The position numbers and the translations under genes were made by a program. Positions 12,328 through 23,760 of a stretch of DNA of 64,000 nt are shown here, piece by piece. Location: positions 95,001-159,000 of the forward strand of contig CAJNDS010002275.1 in the NCBI GenBank assembly GCA_905221605.1, written 5' to 3'. Within the stretch, counting starts at the first letter, position 1, and the number at the start of each line of letters is the position of its first letter. The notes beneath the pieces were generated by a model, which saw nothing but the letters and a program-made list of their open reading frames with translations, ran no database searches and was not told where the DNA came from. The DNA comes from Symbiodinium natans (taxonomy: Eukaryota > Sar > Dinophyceae > Suessiales > Symbiodiniaceae).

Positions 12328-13680
12328 ATGACGCCGACCGAGCTGTCACTTTGCCTGCTCAGTGCCATTGTCAGCGCTTGTGGTGAAAGCACAACCTGGG
12401 CCATCAGCTTGGAAGACTGGCTTGAGAACTGGACTCGTCCAGCGGCTTTTGCGCTTGGAGATTTTATGATACATCAGCTGCCGGTTGTCTTTCCAGAATG
12501 GGTTGCTGTCTTCAATCGTTCTCGCAGTCGGCAAGAAGAAGCCTTGCACACCCGTTGGTTTCAAAATGCCTTGTGGGGCGCCTTGACGAAGTCGCTCCCG
12601 GCACATGAGGTAAGCACTCCACACGACGGAACACAATGGGGTGACGGGTGCGAGACTGAAACGTTCAGTACCCCTGGATGCCATGTAAGCCAGGAGCAGA
12701 GAAGGGCAGTTCGGGGATTTAAGTTTCGAGGCGACGTGGGTTTTTGTTGGCCAGCGCAGGCCATTACTGCCATGACGTGTTGCCGGCTTGGATGTATGGG
12801 AGCCAGCTTTGCCCTACATGACCAGTCTTGGCAGGCGAAGATTTGCTGTAGCAATGAAAGGGTGGTGCAGCCCGTGCCAGACAGAACGTGCTTGCAGGCG
12901 AGGAGTTTGCTTCCAGTTTGGCCGGCGATTCGGTGCTGGCATCGCTTTTCGCAGGGTTGGCAAGATTCCATCCTGGCTTTTCTCATCTCAGAGCTTGGAT
13001 CAACGAACCGATTTTTCGTGGAGATTGGCTTCAATCAAGGTTCATGGGAAGATGACCAGGGAAGCGGCCCGAATACGAGGCTTTTGCATCAGTCAGGATG
13101 GAACGGACTACTTTTCGACAACATGTTCCACAACATTTCAATGCCTCTTCACAAACACGAGGTGACGATGGAGAACGTCGTGTCGTTGCTTGAAAGATAC
13201 GGGGCGCCCCTGGAGCCGGATTATGTTAGCATCGACATTGACGGTTGCGACCTCTGGATATTCCTGGGACTGACAAGGAAATTTCGTCCCCGAGTTGTTA
13301 GTGTGGAGTACAACGCCAACATGCCACTAGGCAAGCTCCGTACGACTGACTGCGTGAATGCTCAAGGGAGAGAAGGCCCGATTGACAAGTTTGCATGCCA
13401 ACACTCCTTGCTTGGTCCCGGCACATATGAGAACATTTGTGGCGCCAGCTTGCATGCGATTGCCAAAGCTGCGGAGATGCGTGGTTATGTCTTGATTTGG
13501 GTCGAGCCGTTGTTGGATGCGTTCCTGGTGCGTGAGGACCTCCTTTGCCCTGGCCAGAAGCCGCCGCTGTCATCGTTTGCACATGCCGTAGGGCTGCGCA
13601 TGCATTCTCCACCTTATGATCCGACTCGGGAGCAACGCTGGGTTATAGACTTTGAGAAAGTGAGCTACAGATACGAATAG
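12328..13680 (+). CDS. FkbM-type methyltransferase-like protein, probable signal peptide
   Basis: The C-terminal part matches FkbM-type SAM-dependent methyltransferases. An entry motif SQGWQDSIL is followed by FFVEIGFNQGS (SAM loop), then SGWNGLLFDN, YVSIDIDGCDLWI and RPRVVSVEYNAN. The open frame extends upstream through GTG, but the first ATG is 12328, directly after a CAG acceptor. Its N-terminus has a hydrophobic stretch (LSLCLLSAIVSACG) that looks like a signal peptide, so a secretory or lumenal location is likely. The open frame is 450 codons. Inside it, 12610-12897 has intron borders (GAG|GTAAGC and TTGCAG|GCG) and is an exact multiple of three without stops, so the mature protein is probably 354 residues. 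The substrate is unknown; some family members O-methylate sugars or small molecules. Confidence 0.75.
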   Translation: MTPTELSLCLLSAIVSACGESTTWAISLEDWLENWTRPAAFALGDFMIHQLPVVFPEWVAVFNRSRSRQEEALHTRWFQNALWGALTKSLPAHEVSTPHDGTQWGDGCETETFSTPGCHVSQEQRRAVRGFKFRGDVGFCWPAQAITAMTCCRLGCMGASFALHDQSWQAKICCSNERVVQPVPDRTCLQARSLLPVWPAIRCWHRFSQGWQDSILAFLISELGSTNRFFVEIGFNQGSWEDDQGSGPNTRLLHQSGWNGLLFDNMFHNISMPLHKHEVTMENVVSLLERYGAPLEPDYVSIDIDGCDLWIFLGLTRKFRPRVVSVEYNANMPLGKLRTTDCVNAQGREGPIDKFACQHSLLGPGTYENICGASLHAIAKAAEMRGYVLIWVEPLLDAFLVREDLLCPGQKPPLSSFAHAVGLRMHSPPYDPTREQRWVIDFEKVSYRYE

Positions 13681-14798
13681 ACGTTGGTTCGTGCTGTAGC
13701 CGCTATGTGCGGAAACAATTTCCGAAACACATCTGGATGGAGAAGATCAGCAAGTCATCGTTGCCGTGCCGACTCGGTGAGCCGTGTTGGAGCACACGCT
13801 TTGAGGCTTTGAGACTGTGACCTGGAGTTGTCATGTACATTGGGTGCGCGCACGTGCGATGCTCACGGGCCTGATCATTGCAAAATCTGCAGGGGGTGTC
13901 TTCGAAGTTTGTACAACTCGCGGCAAGTGTTCGGGAGGAAGTCATCAGGAATCAATGCTTTCCAGGATCTGTGGACATTCTGGGGGGTCTAGGCATTCAG
14001 ATGACTCTAAATGACTCTGCATGGTCCCAGCTGGAAAGGCAAAAAAAGTGACACGGATTTGGCACATGGCTGCTTTCCCTTCATCCTAGTTGTAAATGCT
14101 TGCGTGTGCCGCCTCGGCAGCCGGACCGGCACGTCGGCTGTCCAAGCCGTGCACCGCCGAGTTTCCAGTCTGCGCGGTCGGGTTGCAGAAGCGGAAGCGA
14201 CCGCACGTCGAGGAAACAAGCGCCGGAAACCTTTAACCCGAAAAACCCGAAGCCTTGAACTTGCAGCGCAAGAGCGTGGTGTGTCAGCAGGCCGTGCAGG
14301 AACCTCCGGTGCGCTTGTTGTTTGTGCTCACGTGCTTGGTGGTTTCTTGCCAAGTCTTTGGCCAGGGGACTACGTTCCCAAGGGGGACCCCTCAAGTTCG
14401 CACGCACAACATTTCTTCATGTTTTTATGCCCTCTAAGACATAGGCTGCCTCTCCGCGGCATCGGGTTGCGGGTCCCAAGCGCATTTGGCATGGGGGGTT
14501 GGCGGTGGACTTGGTGTTGAGGGTTGAGAAAGGGGGAAAAGACCTCCTGCATGGTGTGCTTGTTCCAGACAAGTGCCGGCCAGAGGCCAATCACGAATCG
14601 AATTGTTGGATGTGGAGTCCGTGCTCGCATGCTGATATACAACGTGCGAGATTAGGTGACTTCCGAAGAGGAGCTTCACCAAGTTGCTAGGCAAGTGACG
14701 CCCGGCCCTGAAATTCAGCCTCGGGGCGAGCTCAATGCATGTCGTCTCTAGTAGCAAAGCCTCCTGCAATTTCGCCCAAGACAAGGTCCTTTCATGAA
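13681..14798. other. Intergenic or 5' region of the EF-hand gene
   Basis: Contains an open frame at 14011-14520 (+) rich in Arg, Gly and Ser with no recognised motif. Upstream exons of the EF-hand gene may lie here but were not found. Confidence 0.35.
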
Positions 14799-17700
14799 AT
14801 GGACTTCAATGAATTCCTGGAGTTTGTCGAGAAGTGCTTTCCTCTTTGCCTCGTTCAATGATCAAGTAGCCATCAGTTCACAAGCTTTTGTTGCACCTAA
14901 CTGAACATTGGGGTCTGGGTCTGGTTAGCGGCTTCACGGCTTGCCCACACACCCGCCTTCGCCTTGCATGCAGACCATGAAGCAGCAGCATTGCGAGTCT
15001 ACGGGCATGCAGACACTGAGACTCTAAGCTGACCAGGTACAGCAGGGCACAGTTTGAGTTGTACCAAGTCGTTTTCGACACGTTTGATGAAGATGGTCTA
15101 ACCCTCAGCGGAGGAATGTAGTGCAGGGCTTATATGACAGTGAGCCATGTATGTGGAGCTTGTGGCAGGAAGCGGGGAGATTGAAATATCGGAGCTGCGG
15201 AAGTCTGCCACCCGGGTGCTGTATGTTCGTCGAAGTTCCTACAACGTATGAACTTGTGTGTGGATCTGCTCTCGGCCACAGGTTGCTTCTGAGCATTGGC
15301 ATCGTCGTTGTTCGACAGATGATTGAAGAGGACACTGCCGACTGAACTACTGGTGATCATGTTGGCCTGTTGAAGTCTTATACAAGCGGGAGCATAGTAC
15401 GTGGTCCATCCAGTATCCAGCCCCCCACATCCTAAACGAAGACATTGGCATGGCTGGTAGCTGCAGAGCAGAGAGCGCCACTTCTTGAGCAGAAGCTCCC
15501 ACTGTAGAGTCGGGAAGGGCTGGTATGTCGTCATGAGGCGTTGGCGGTGGTGGATGCTGATGGCAACGGTCAGTTGTGCTCTGATCGCACTTGTCCTTCC
15601 CGAAATGTTGTGATGCAAAGTGTTACCCTTGCTGCCAGTGGATGTGTACTAGCGGCAGCATGCTTTGCCAACAGCTGCGCCGAGGAACTTCGAAGAATTC
15701 ATCTATTTTTTAACCGCCCGTGGCTTAAACGCATCATGCATCATTGTTTCCTCCTGTGGTCCGGTGTTTGTCATTGCCGAGGGAGTAGGCAGACTTGTTC
15801 AGCATTGATCTAGGAGTGCTAGGTTCTGAGGAGAAGGCACAGGGCTCTAGAAAGACTTTGAGAATCGGTCCCTGCAACTCCCTGCGCGGAGCTTCCGTTT
15901 CTTCACATACCTCGCGCACGGTACTGTATCAGTCCTTGCAAAGACTCACCGAAAAACTCGACCAGCTTTCGGTGTTTCCTGCAATCATGCAGAGAAGCAG
16001 GTCTATCAGCATACCGAAGGCTTCACCAAAGACGAGGCCAATGATCTACAGCGTGCATCATCATGGGGTCTGAAGGACTAAAACCATCAACAGGTGATAA
16101 AGATGTGGAACATCTATACCGGGTTTGTCGCCGAATCGGTCAAGCTGAAGCGCGGGCTGGAGCCCTGAGCCGCGTGCGGTGGTGCGATTTGAAACCTTTA
16201 GACTCTTTAGACCCTCTAAACCCTTTTTTAGACCCTTGAGACCCTTTAGACGTTTAGACGGCGGCTCTACAAACAGAGGCAGCTTCTGCAGATTGATGAC
16301 CTCAAGGATGCATTGGCTCGGAACAGAGTCGTCTGTGCTGATGGGTTGCATTCTGCAGAGTCTGCAGAGTCCACTGGGTGCCCCGCTCTGCACGGAGGTT
16401 GCTGTCTTCGGTCTCCACTCAGAAGCACATGCTGTACGCACGATTCTCAGATTCACGCCAGTGGCGGAGTGCTAGGATGAGCAGAATGCAGACGGCAGCA
16501 ATGTTTGTTTGCACTTGATGGCATGAACGTGAAGAGTGCACAAGCAGCTCATGTTGAAGTTGTGCCTTTGGAACCAGGCATCGCCTACAAGCTCTGCAAC
16601 AATGCAAACGGACAAAAGAGGCGTGGCTTTGAGGGGTGCCTGATGCTGGTTGCGATTTGCTGCAATGCGCAGGCAGTTTGGAGCAAACGAGGGCACTGGG
16701 CCAAGCAGAGAGGTTTTGTGTCGTTGAACTTGCTTGGCTTCCTTGACCAGTCTGTGCTCATCGCGGTCACCAATCGTAGCAGTCTCAAGTTTTGCGGAAT
16801 CGTCTTCTGTGCGAATGTAGATACAACACGCTCTTGCTCTTAGGGCTAGGCAACATCACTCTTCGCATCTGCATCTGTGTAGGCACGAACCAGCATGAAG
16901 CCAACAAACTGCTGTTCTTGGCAAATCAAGTGCTCCTGTTTGCAAGTGAGCTGCTCGCGTACTGCAAAAAACACCTAAACAACCTTATATAGGCGCTTTC
17001 GTCTCAATCCCTCACTCCCCAGCGTTCGCGGCACAGAGGGGGTCTTTCTTGAAGACCATGTCTGGTAGGTGTGGATGGACGCAGTTCGGAGCAAGTCCTC
17101 GGCGACTGCCGCTGAGCACCTTTGCATATCTGAGGTCTAACATTCCACGAGTTTCTGATCTTCGCAAGAGGATTGCGAATTGCGGAGCAGGCGCAGCTTG
17201 CTGGGCCGCAAAGCGACACGTGCAATGCTGGCCATGGCCAGGCTGAGTACAAAAGACATTTCAAAAGGTTCGACCAGGCCAGTTCAAGTATTGGTGTTCG
17301 CTTCTCGTTGGCCATTCCACTTGCCCAGGATGGCAGCGGCAACATCAGCGCAACTGAACTCCGAGATGTCTTGCCAATCTCCTAGCATTTCTTTGTCATG
17401 CCATTGCATTTGTGTCGGGCAAGGTTGAAAAAGTTGTGACAGGACATGCCTATGTGAGAAGGAGAGCAGGTCTCATTGTCTGGTGTCCATAGGCAAGCAT
17501 TGGGCTACCGGCCTATGCGGCAAGTGATGGGCGAGGTCTTGGAAGAGGTCCCCAGTTTGGGGTCAGCAAGCGACTTCAAGCGACAAGGCCTTGGCTGTGA
17601 AGATGTGCAGGTCGACTTTGAGCACGATGCGGAGCTCGACTTTGAGGAGGGTTACGCAGACAGTGGCAAAGCTGCGTAGCGGCCAACGAGAACCGCCTTT

Positions 17701-20700
17701 CTAGTCAGGAGTTCTTCCATTTCATGCTGCTCTTCAAGCAGCGCGATGGATTTAGCCAGAAGGCTTGGCAGTCAGACATGTCGCCACGTGTCACCAGCTC
17801 TCAACATCTCCCAACATCTGTCAACACACTCGATGGGTCCCATTGCTACCTTACCAGGAGCTACAAGAATTTTCGGAAGTTTTTCGAAAGTTCGATCGTG
17901 ACGAGTCGTCCCCTGAGACATGCCACACAAGTTCTAAGCTTGCGCTGGTCATTTGAGCATATGTGGGGCCCTTTACATTTCAGCAGTCTCAGCAGGCCTT
18001 TGGAGCGTGAGCAAACCTTCCAAGCCCCAAGGTCTGACAACATCAATGTGCATGAGCTCGGCGACATGCTGCGATTTCTTGGTTTCAGTGTAGGACGGCG
18101 CCGTCTGCACAGTTTTGTTTCTGTATCAGCATCCTGCACAGCTGTGCAGAGGAACCGACCATCTTTACATGTTGCTCGCCCAGGTTCGGAGTGCAGGTGA
18201 ATGGTTCCAATGGTTCCAGTGATCTGATCGCAGGTAGATGTCAATCGAAATGGAACTTTGGATTGCAACGAGCCGCGGCCTCGTCGACACCTACCAGCTC
18301 GGGCTCTTTGCAAGCCTAGTCCTTGCGTAGGTCGAGATGTGCGTCCACACGCTGTCAAGTGGTCTTCAGGTTCCAAAAATCGCAGTCCCTTCATCTTCGT
18401 TGGTAGGAGACTTTCAATGCACGCTTCGGCGCGCTGCAGTTCTTAAAGCCTGGCAAAGAAACCGCTACATCCCTTGGTAGCAAGGTTCTCCTCGCTCTCG
18501 CTCTCGCTCTTGCCCTCGCCCTCTCCCTCTCCCTCTCCCTCGCCCTCCTTCACTGTACCAGGTGTCTGTCTTCCTCTCTAGCTGTCTTGTCCATGACTGG
18601 TGTGGCAATGCCGAGGTTCCTCCGCCTGATGCGCCTACATCGAGAAACCGAGCTGAAGAGGCGACTTGTGTCCACAGACCCCTGATGCCACCGCCTCTGC
18701 CCGCTGGATGTGCTGGATGTCATCCAGTGCCAGGCTCCATGACATTTTTGTTCATCGAGGGGTTGCTCAGGCAAGTTCCCCCATCATCTTGTAGTTGGAT
18801 TTTCTTCTGAAGCGCGACTTCTGCGAAAAAAGGACTTTGAGAGAAACGCTGCAGCTTTCGAGAAAGGAACTCTTGAGCGTGCCGATGGTGCCCACAGCGC
18901 TCCAGGAAGTCGACTGTGCTCTGATCATACTGCCTGCATTTATGCCTCATGCCTGTCAGAAAAGATGTCAAACGCAAGGACTACCTGGGAAAAGATGTGC
19001 CTCTGAACACCGTCCTTCCACATTCAGATCTCCCGTGCGCTTCTTGGATAGGGGGAGTTTCTCTGGGTTTCTTGGTGCAATACAAGGCATGTCCCTGACT
19101 GGGCTGGGCGTAGATCAGAGTCTGCATTGCCCACAAGGTCCGAAGATCTAGATTTCGAGGAGTCGCATCTGGCAAATCAGTTCGGCACAAAGCACAGTGC
19201 TATACAGTAGCAGCTCTGCGGCACACATTCCCGAGTAGCAGCTCAGTAGCAGTTTCAGCGAGGACTTTGTGACCTTGGCTGACAAAGCCCGGATGGCAAG
19301 GGTCGTCTCGCAGCGGCGCATGGTGAGGCCCTTGTGAGCCTGAAGAGGCGCAGTCTCTGCAGCAGAAAGCAGGGCCACAAGGCGTGCATGCATAGCCCTG
19401 TCCTCTGCAAGTTCTGAGGCCGGCTTCTCCCCCGCTGAGATCACTCAGCTTGAGGTCAGGGTGTGCCAGGCATGTGCCGGATGAGGGAGTGCCCCCGCAG
19501 GAGATGTTCAAGCACTATGACAAGGATGAGAGTGGCGACATTGATTCCGTCGAGGCATCTCGTGCCAATTTTACAGTGATGCTCGACTAGAGCATTGTGC
19601 GAGCGCAGTGCTTTCTCAGTTCGTCGCGCGCTAATGTTAATGCTAAGCGACTCGCCTTCGCCGGGGCTGCCGTGGCAGAAGTAGAGTTGGGCGGAGTCAG
19701 AAAGGTGGGGTGGTGGGTGTGGTTGGGTGTTGGGGAAGGGGGTAGGAAAATCGAAAACATCGATTTGGTGACGATCGGCCCCAACCCGCGAGACGGGGCA
19801 CCAGTGGGGTACCCATTCCGGCCCTGGGATGAGGCGTTCCCCAAACTCCCAGATTTCTGATGCTGACCTGCGGAAGCCGGTCGACGTTTCAAGCAGTCTG
19901 TCTTTGTGGCTCTTGGATGTGAGGTCTTGTTTGCTCAAAGTCTCTTGGATGGAATCGCCATTTCAGGTTTGGCACATTGAGTTTACGACAAGACGGACAG
20001 AACGCCCCAAGAAGCACCCCACCAGGATGGACAAGCTAGGTCCGGGCAGGTCTTAATAGATCTTGATGGTGTGGTTCTTACAGTGCTATACGATACTGCG
20101 TCTCATGGCCCGCTGATCGCTAAATACTCATCACGCAAACTGATGCATTCTGACTTTTTAGACACTAGCAGCTCTTGCTTCAATTTCTTCCTTGCGTGTG
20201 CAAGGTCGCCTCTTGCGTCCATTGTTTGCATACCATCGCCGGGGCATGTGCACGCTCGCTGTGTGGACAACACGTGGTGCTCAGTCCGATCGGACTGGGA
20301 TGACAGAGCGACTCCTTGATTGAAGACGGCTGTTTTCGCGACCGTACCTGCCACTAGAAATTATTGCCAGCATCGCATAGACAGGGCTGCAGTTAAATGA
20401 GTTGCATGATACAAATCATGGGCCCAGAGTGGAGGCCAACCTCACTCTCAGTTCATTCTTGCACTTTTCCGTTTGCAAGAATGCAGGTGCAGGAGCTGTT
20501 GAACGACTTCGGCCTGTCGTGCAGGTAGGAGTGTTCGTGAGCTGCTGGTGCAGCGTCCGTGCAACGCGACCAGCTGACGAGGACCATTGCCGAACGGCAA
20601 GCAGCCCTCGACCAACTGGAAGAGGCCAAACAGCTCGCCGCCGAGGCAAACTCGGCAAACTCTTTTTGGGGTCCTCTCCTTGGGGTCTCTGCGGTTGCCC

Positions 20701-21459
20701 CTGCAAGCCCTGCAGAGCTGCTTTGCCAGGCTGGCGTGAAACGCCCCAAAGGCAAAATCAACACGATGATTACGTTCTGGGAACTTGTGCCCCGAGCAAC
20801 CCTTCACTCCTGCGACTACCCCGCGGAGCCTCTGAAAAGCATGCGTTTTGACTCAGGTACAGCTTGTCAGGCTAGTGAAGACAAGTCGCGCAAAGGCAAA
20901 GGAGGACATGTCCTGGCAGTGAGTGGCCTGCTTCCAAGTGCTCGCCGAGCATTGGATATGTGGAGGAAGAGAGCCGCGTATTGCTTGAAGCCATCTCCTT
21001 CTCCAAGCAGGAGGCCTTCAGGAAAAGGTTGCAACGGTGCGCGACAGTCGCACAGCTTGCGATGCATCAGCATGAATCCTCAGATCGATGATTTCAGATC
21101 CGTGTTCCTCAACTGGGCCAGATCTGGGCTTAGCAGACTTAGCATGCTTTTGTGCATCTACTGCTTGTATTTCTCACATGCGACACCTGCCCGTGCCAAG
21201 AATACGGTGGACTCAATCCATCCGTGGACGAAGGGACGCTGGGCCAGCTTGAGCCCCTGGAGATGCCGGGAGTGTCAAATGTCAAACCAGTCTTATTTCG
21301 TCTTCACTAGGAGTCTTCCACGCGAGTCTTCTGCGTGAGTCTTCCGCGTGAGTATTCTACGTGTTTGTTTCGGCCTTGCTTAACTCTGCTTAACTTTTTC
21401 AGGCGCGTTTCTCTGCACGAGACTGCTGCAAAGAAGAAGGACACCGAGGACGGCTTGTA
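14799..21459 (+). CDS. Multi-EF-hand calcium-binding protein, many exons
   Basis: At least eight EF-hand units lie in order on +. They are the half-motif MDFNEFLEFVEKC at 14799; loop DEDGSGEIEISE split by intron 15096-15168; DADGNGQL at about 15551; DQDGSGNISATE split by intron 17278-17328; DFEHDAELDFEE at about 17619; DRDESDNINVHE split by 17905-18031; DVNRNGTLDCNE at 18237, split in its last codon by 18272-18615; and DKDESGDIDSVE at 19519. The last is followed after a GC donor at 19555 by helix VQELLNDFGLS at 20487. Four loops have full ligand sets; two lack the position-6 glycine. Donors are GT or GC and acceptors AG|G. Coiled-coil exons follow (about 20540-20640 and 20955-21090), and a Lys-rich tail ends in a stop at about 21459. 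The N-terminus and several linker exons are unresolved, and more than one gene cannot be excluded. The likely role is calcium sensing; no partner domain is recognised. Confidence 0.7.
16191..16262 (+). repeat. Degenerate CTTTAGAC(C) repeat
   Basis: Seven or eight imperfect copies of an 8-11 base unit (CTTTAGAC, CTTTAGACC, TCTAAACCC). It resembles the dinoflagellate/plant telomere unit TTTAGGG in rhythm, but the exact unit never occurs. It lies within an intron of the EF-hand gene. Confidence 0.6.
18489..18551 (+). repeat. CTCGCTCTC/CTCCCT microsatellite
   Basis: Pyrimidine-rich tract of CTCGCT and CTCCCT hexamers with small changes. It sits inside intron 18272-18615 of the EF-hand gene. Confidence 0.8.
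21308..21360 (+). repeat. Short tandem repeat, 13-base unit
   Basis: Four copies of GAGTCTTCYGCGT-like units, diverging toward the 3' end. They lie just before the last recognised exon of the EF-hand gene. Confidence 0.6.
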
Positions 21460-23760
21460 AGGTTCTCCATGGATCCAGTGGCTCCGCATGGGCTCCTTTC
21501 GTGAGGATCTTGATGAGGAGGAGCCCGGCCTCACCCAATCGATGTTTCAGAGGCTGCTGCGATCGTGCCTCGCAGGCATTCTTGACATTGTATGGCCATG
21601 GCCAGGTGACAAATAAGACCTGCTTCGCCTCTGACATGACTTTCCGCCTTGCGTAGTTACAGCCCAGAGTACGTCTCCTCTCACAGCTCCTTCTTTGGGC
21701 CGAGTTTCCCTTTTGGAGGGCTTGAAAGACACGTACCGAACACACCTTCAATCATCGGATTCACGGTGGCCCTGGGTACCCCCCCCCGACCCTGGATACT
21801 GACGGAACGAGTACAGTACAGTGTGCTTTAGTTTGGTGCATCCCTACACATCGAAGGGTTCCGCCCGAACGGGATCGCTCAGGCAAAAAGGTGTTTCGAA
21901 ACCAGTTGAGGGTATCGTAAGAACGATACAAAGCAGGAGTGGCTCCGCTTCTCTCAGGCTGGACTTGCAGATCAACCAGTCAGCCAAACAGGCCATGGAA
22001 CAGAAACTCAGCAGCTCGACCCAACTATTTTCAGCTGGTTTAGTGGAGCTGATCCAAATCTTGCTTTCTCAGGAAGCCTCCTTGCTGGCAGTACTTCTTG
22101 CAGTTTTGGCTTAGGCCATGTCCAGTTGACGGACAAGAATGAACTGAGCTTTGCCTCTGCCCTACCAGCCATGTTTCTAAAGAAAACTACCCTAAGTGGC
22201 TGCAAATGGCAAATCAATGCTGAGGTCGGTTTCCTACAAATGATGCGGTGGATGCTGGACTCAAACTTTGCGGGCATCAATGCGTCGGCACAAAAGGCAG
22301 AGTGGGTGTGGACATGTTTGGACCATCCGTGTGGCTTCAACACGAAACATCATCATCTTCCTTAGGTCGCGGCAGCGAGACAGGAGGACCACTTCTCCAG
22401 AGCATTGCAGAGCTGTATCCCCAGCAGGGCGATGGTACTTGTCAGATGTGTGGCTGTCAATGGCTGTCATCTTTTCTGTGAATCTTGAGGCCGGTGACAG
22501 ATCTCTTCATTCAGGGGCACTTTTCTCTTCGCATTGATTGCGGTGATACAGAGCTCTAGATAATTTGGAACCTTGCATTAACCTTTTTGGGAAGCGTGAC
22601 CTCCCGGAAGATGCGATTAGTTTAACTCGCATGCAACCCCATGCAGTGTCCTGAGTTTCAGCCGCAATCCGAAGGATTTGCTGCTTTAGGTTAATTAGAT
22701 CACAGAGCATGATGCCTTAGGCACTTGTCTCGCATGTTCAAATCACCTCTGAGCACTTGTGCGTCTTCTTCTCTGTGCAACTTAGTACGCTCCTGGGCAG
22801 TCTCTCTCTCTCTCTCTTTTTCCCTCCCCCTCTCTATCCCATTCTCTTTTTTATACTGCGTACATGAACAAATGATGGTCTGACAGCCTGAGAGCTGCCG
22901 CAGCCACGAGCCTCCAAGAATAGCAGCCTGAAACGCCAGCCGATACAGATTTTGTGTATGTTTTTCAACTCAGTGCAACTCATTCCCTGCACTCTACACA
23001 CGTCAGGAGAAACGAATGTCTTACTTTGTTGTGGTTGCCATTGTGCCGACAATGTTGTACACCAGAACCCACAAATAAGCAGTTCTACTGCGCTACAACG
23101 TGCCTGCGACATATCCTGCACGGAGGCCTGACACCTTGTCTAAGCACGAAGATGGAGATCACAGCATTTGAGCAAGGGACAAAAGGCAGTGGAGTCGTAA
23201 TTTTATCGCTAACGCCAGGCCGCCTCGGCAAGGGTACCGAGGCGGCAGGAAGGGGTAGTGACGGGGGGAAGGCGGCATGCCCGTCGTGCAACAAGCGCCT
23301 CAATGTGGGTTGGCGGACCGCGGCGGTCTGGGAGGGGGTAAGGGGGTGGATACACTTCTTAGTGGTTCCCTAGACTTGGATCTAAACGCCTCAGGGACAA
23401 GATGTCCCTTCAGTGCTTCGACATGTTTTTGACACCTCTCAGCAAGATTGCTCGGGCTGAGCAATTTTCAGGAGATGGCAGGCAGCAGAATTTCTAGGAT
23501 TCGAGCACTCACTCGGTGCAACTGCACACACGCAGCTAACAAACCTGTCTCCCACCAGTCCTTGCCTGTATGCATCAAGTTTGAGGGATTGCGGACGAGT
23601 GTGCTTTCCCCGCAAGCTCTGCGATCCATCATGCAGTCGGGCAGGTCCATGTCCAATCAAATGGGGTTCTCCCCACCACCCCGGCAGGTGCACAGTTTCG
23701 CATCTTCATGCGAGGGATTTGCAAGCAGTGCTCCGACATACATGCCAACCTTGTGGGCAG
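21460..23760. other. Intergenic; no gene recognised
   Basis: Contains a TC microsatellite at about 22800-22820. A + strand open frame at 22126-22365 reads like plausible protein (MTDKNELSFASALPAMFLKK at its start) but matches no family I know. The first exon of the importin gene, with its start codon, should lie at the right end of this stretch and was not identified. Confidence 0.4.

Noticed and set aside
18489-18551. CT-rich tract read as a coding Ser/Leu/Pro repeat
   Set aside because: It is a microsatellite inside an intron flanked by two exons that join in frame.
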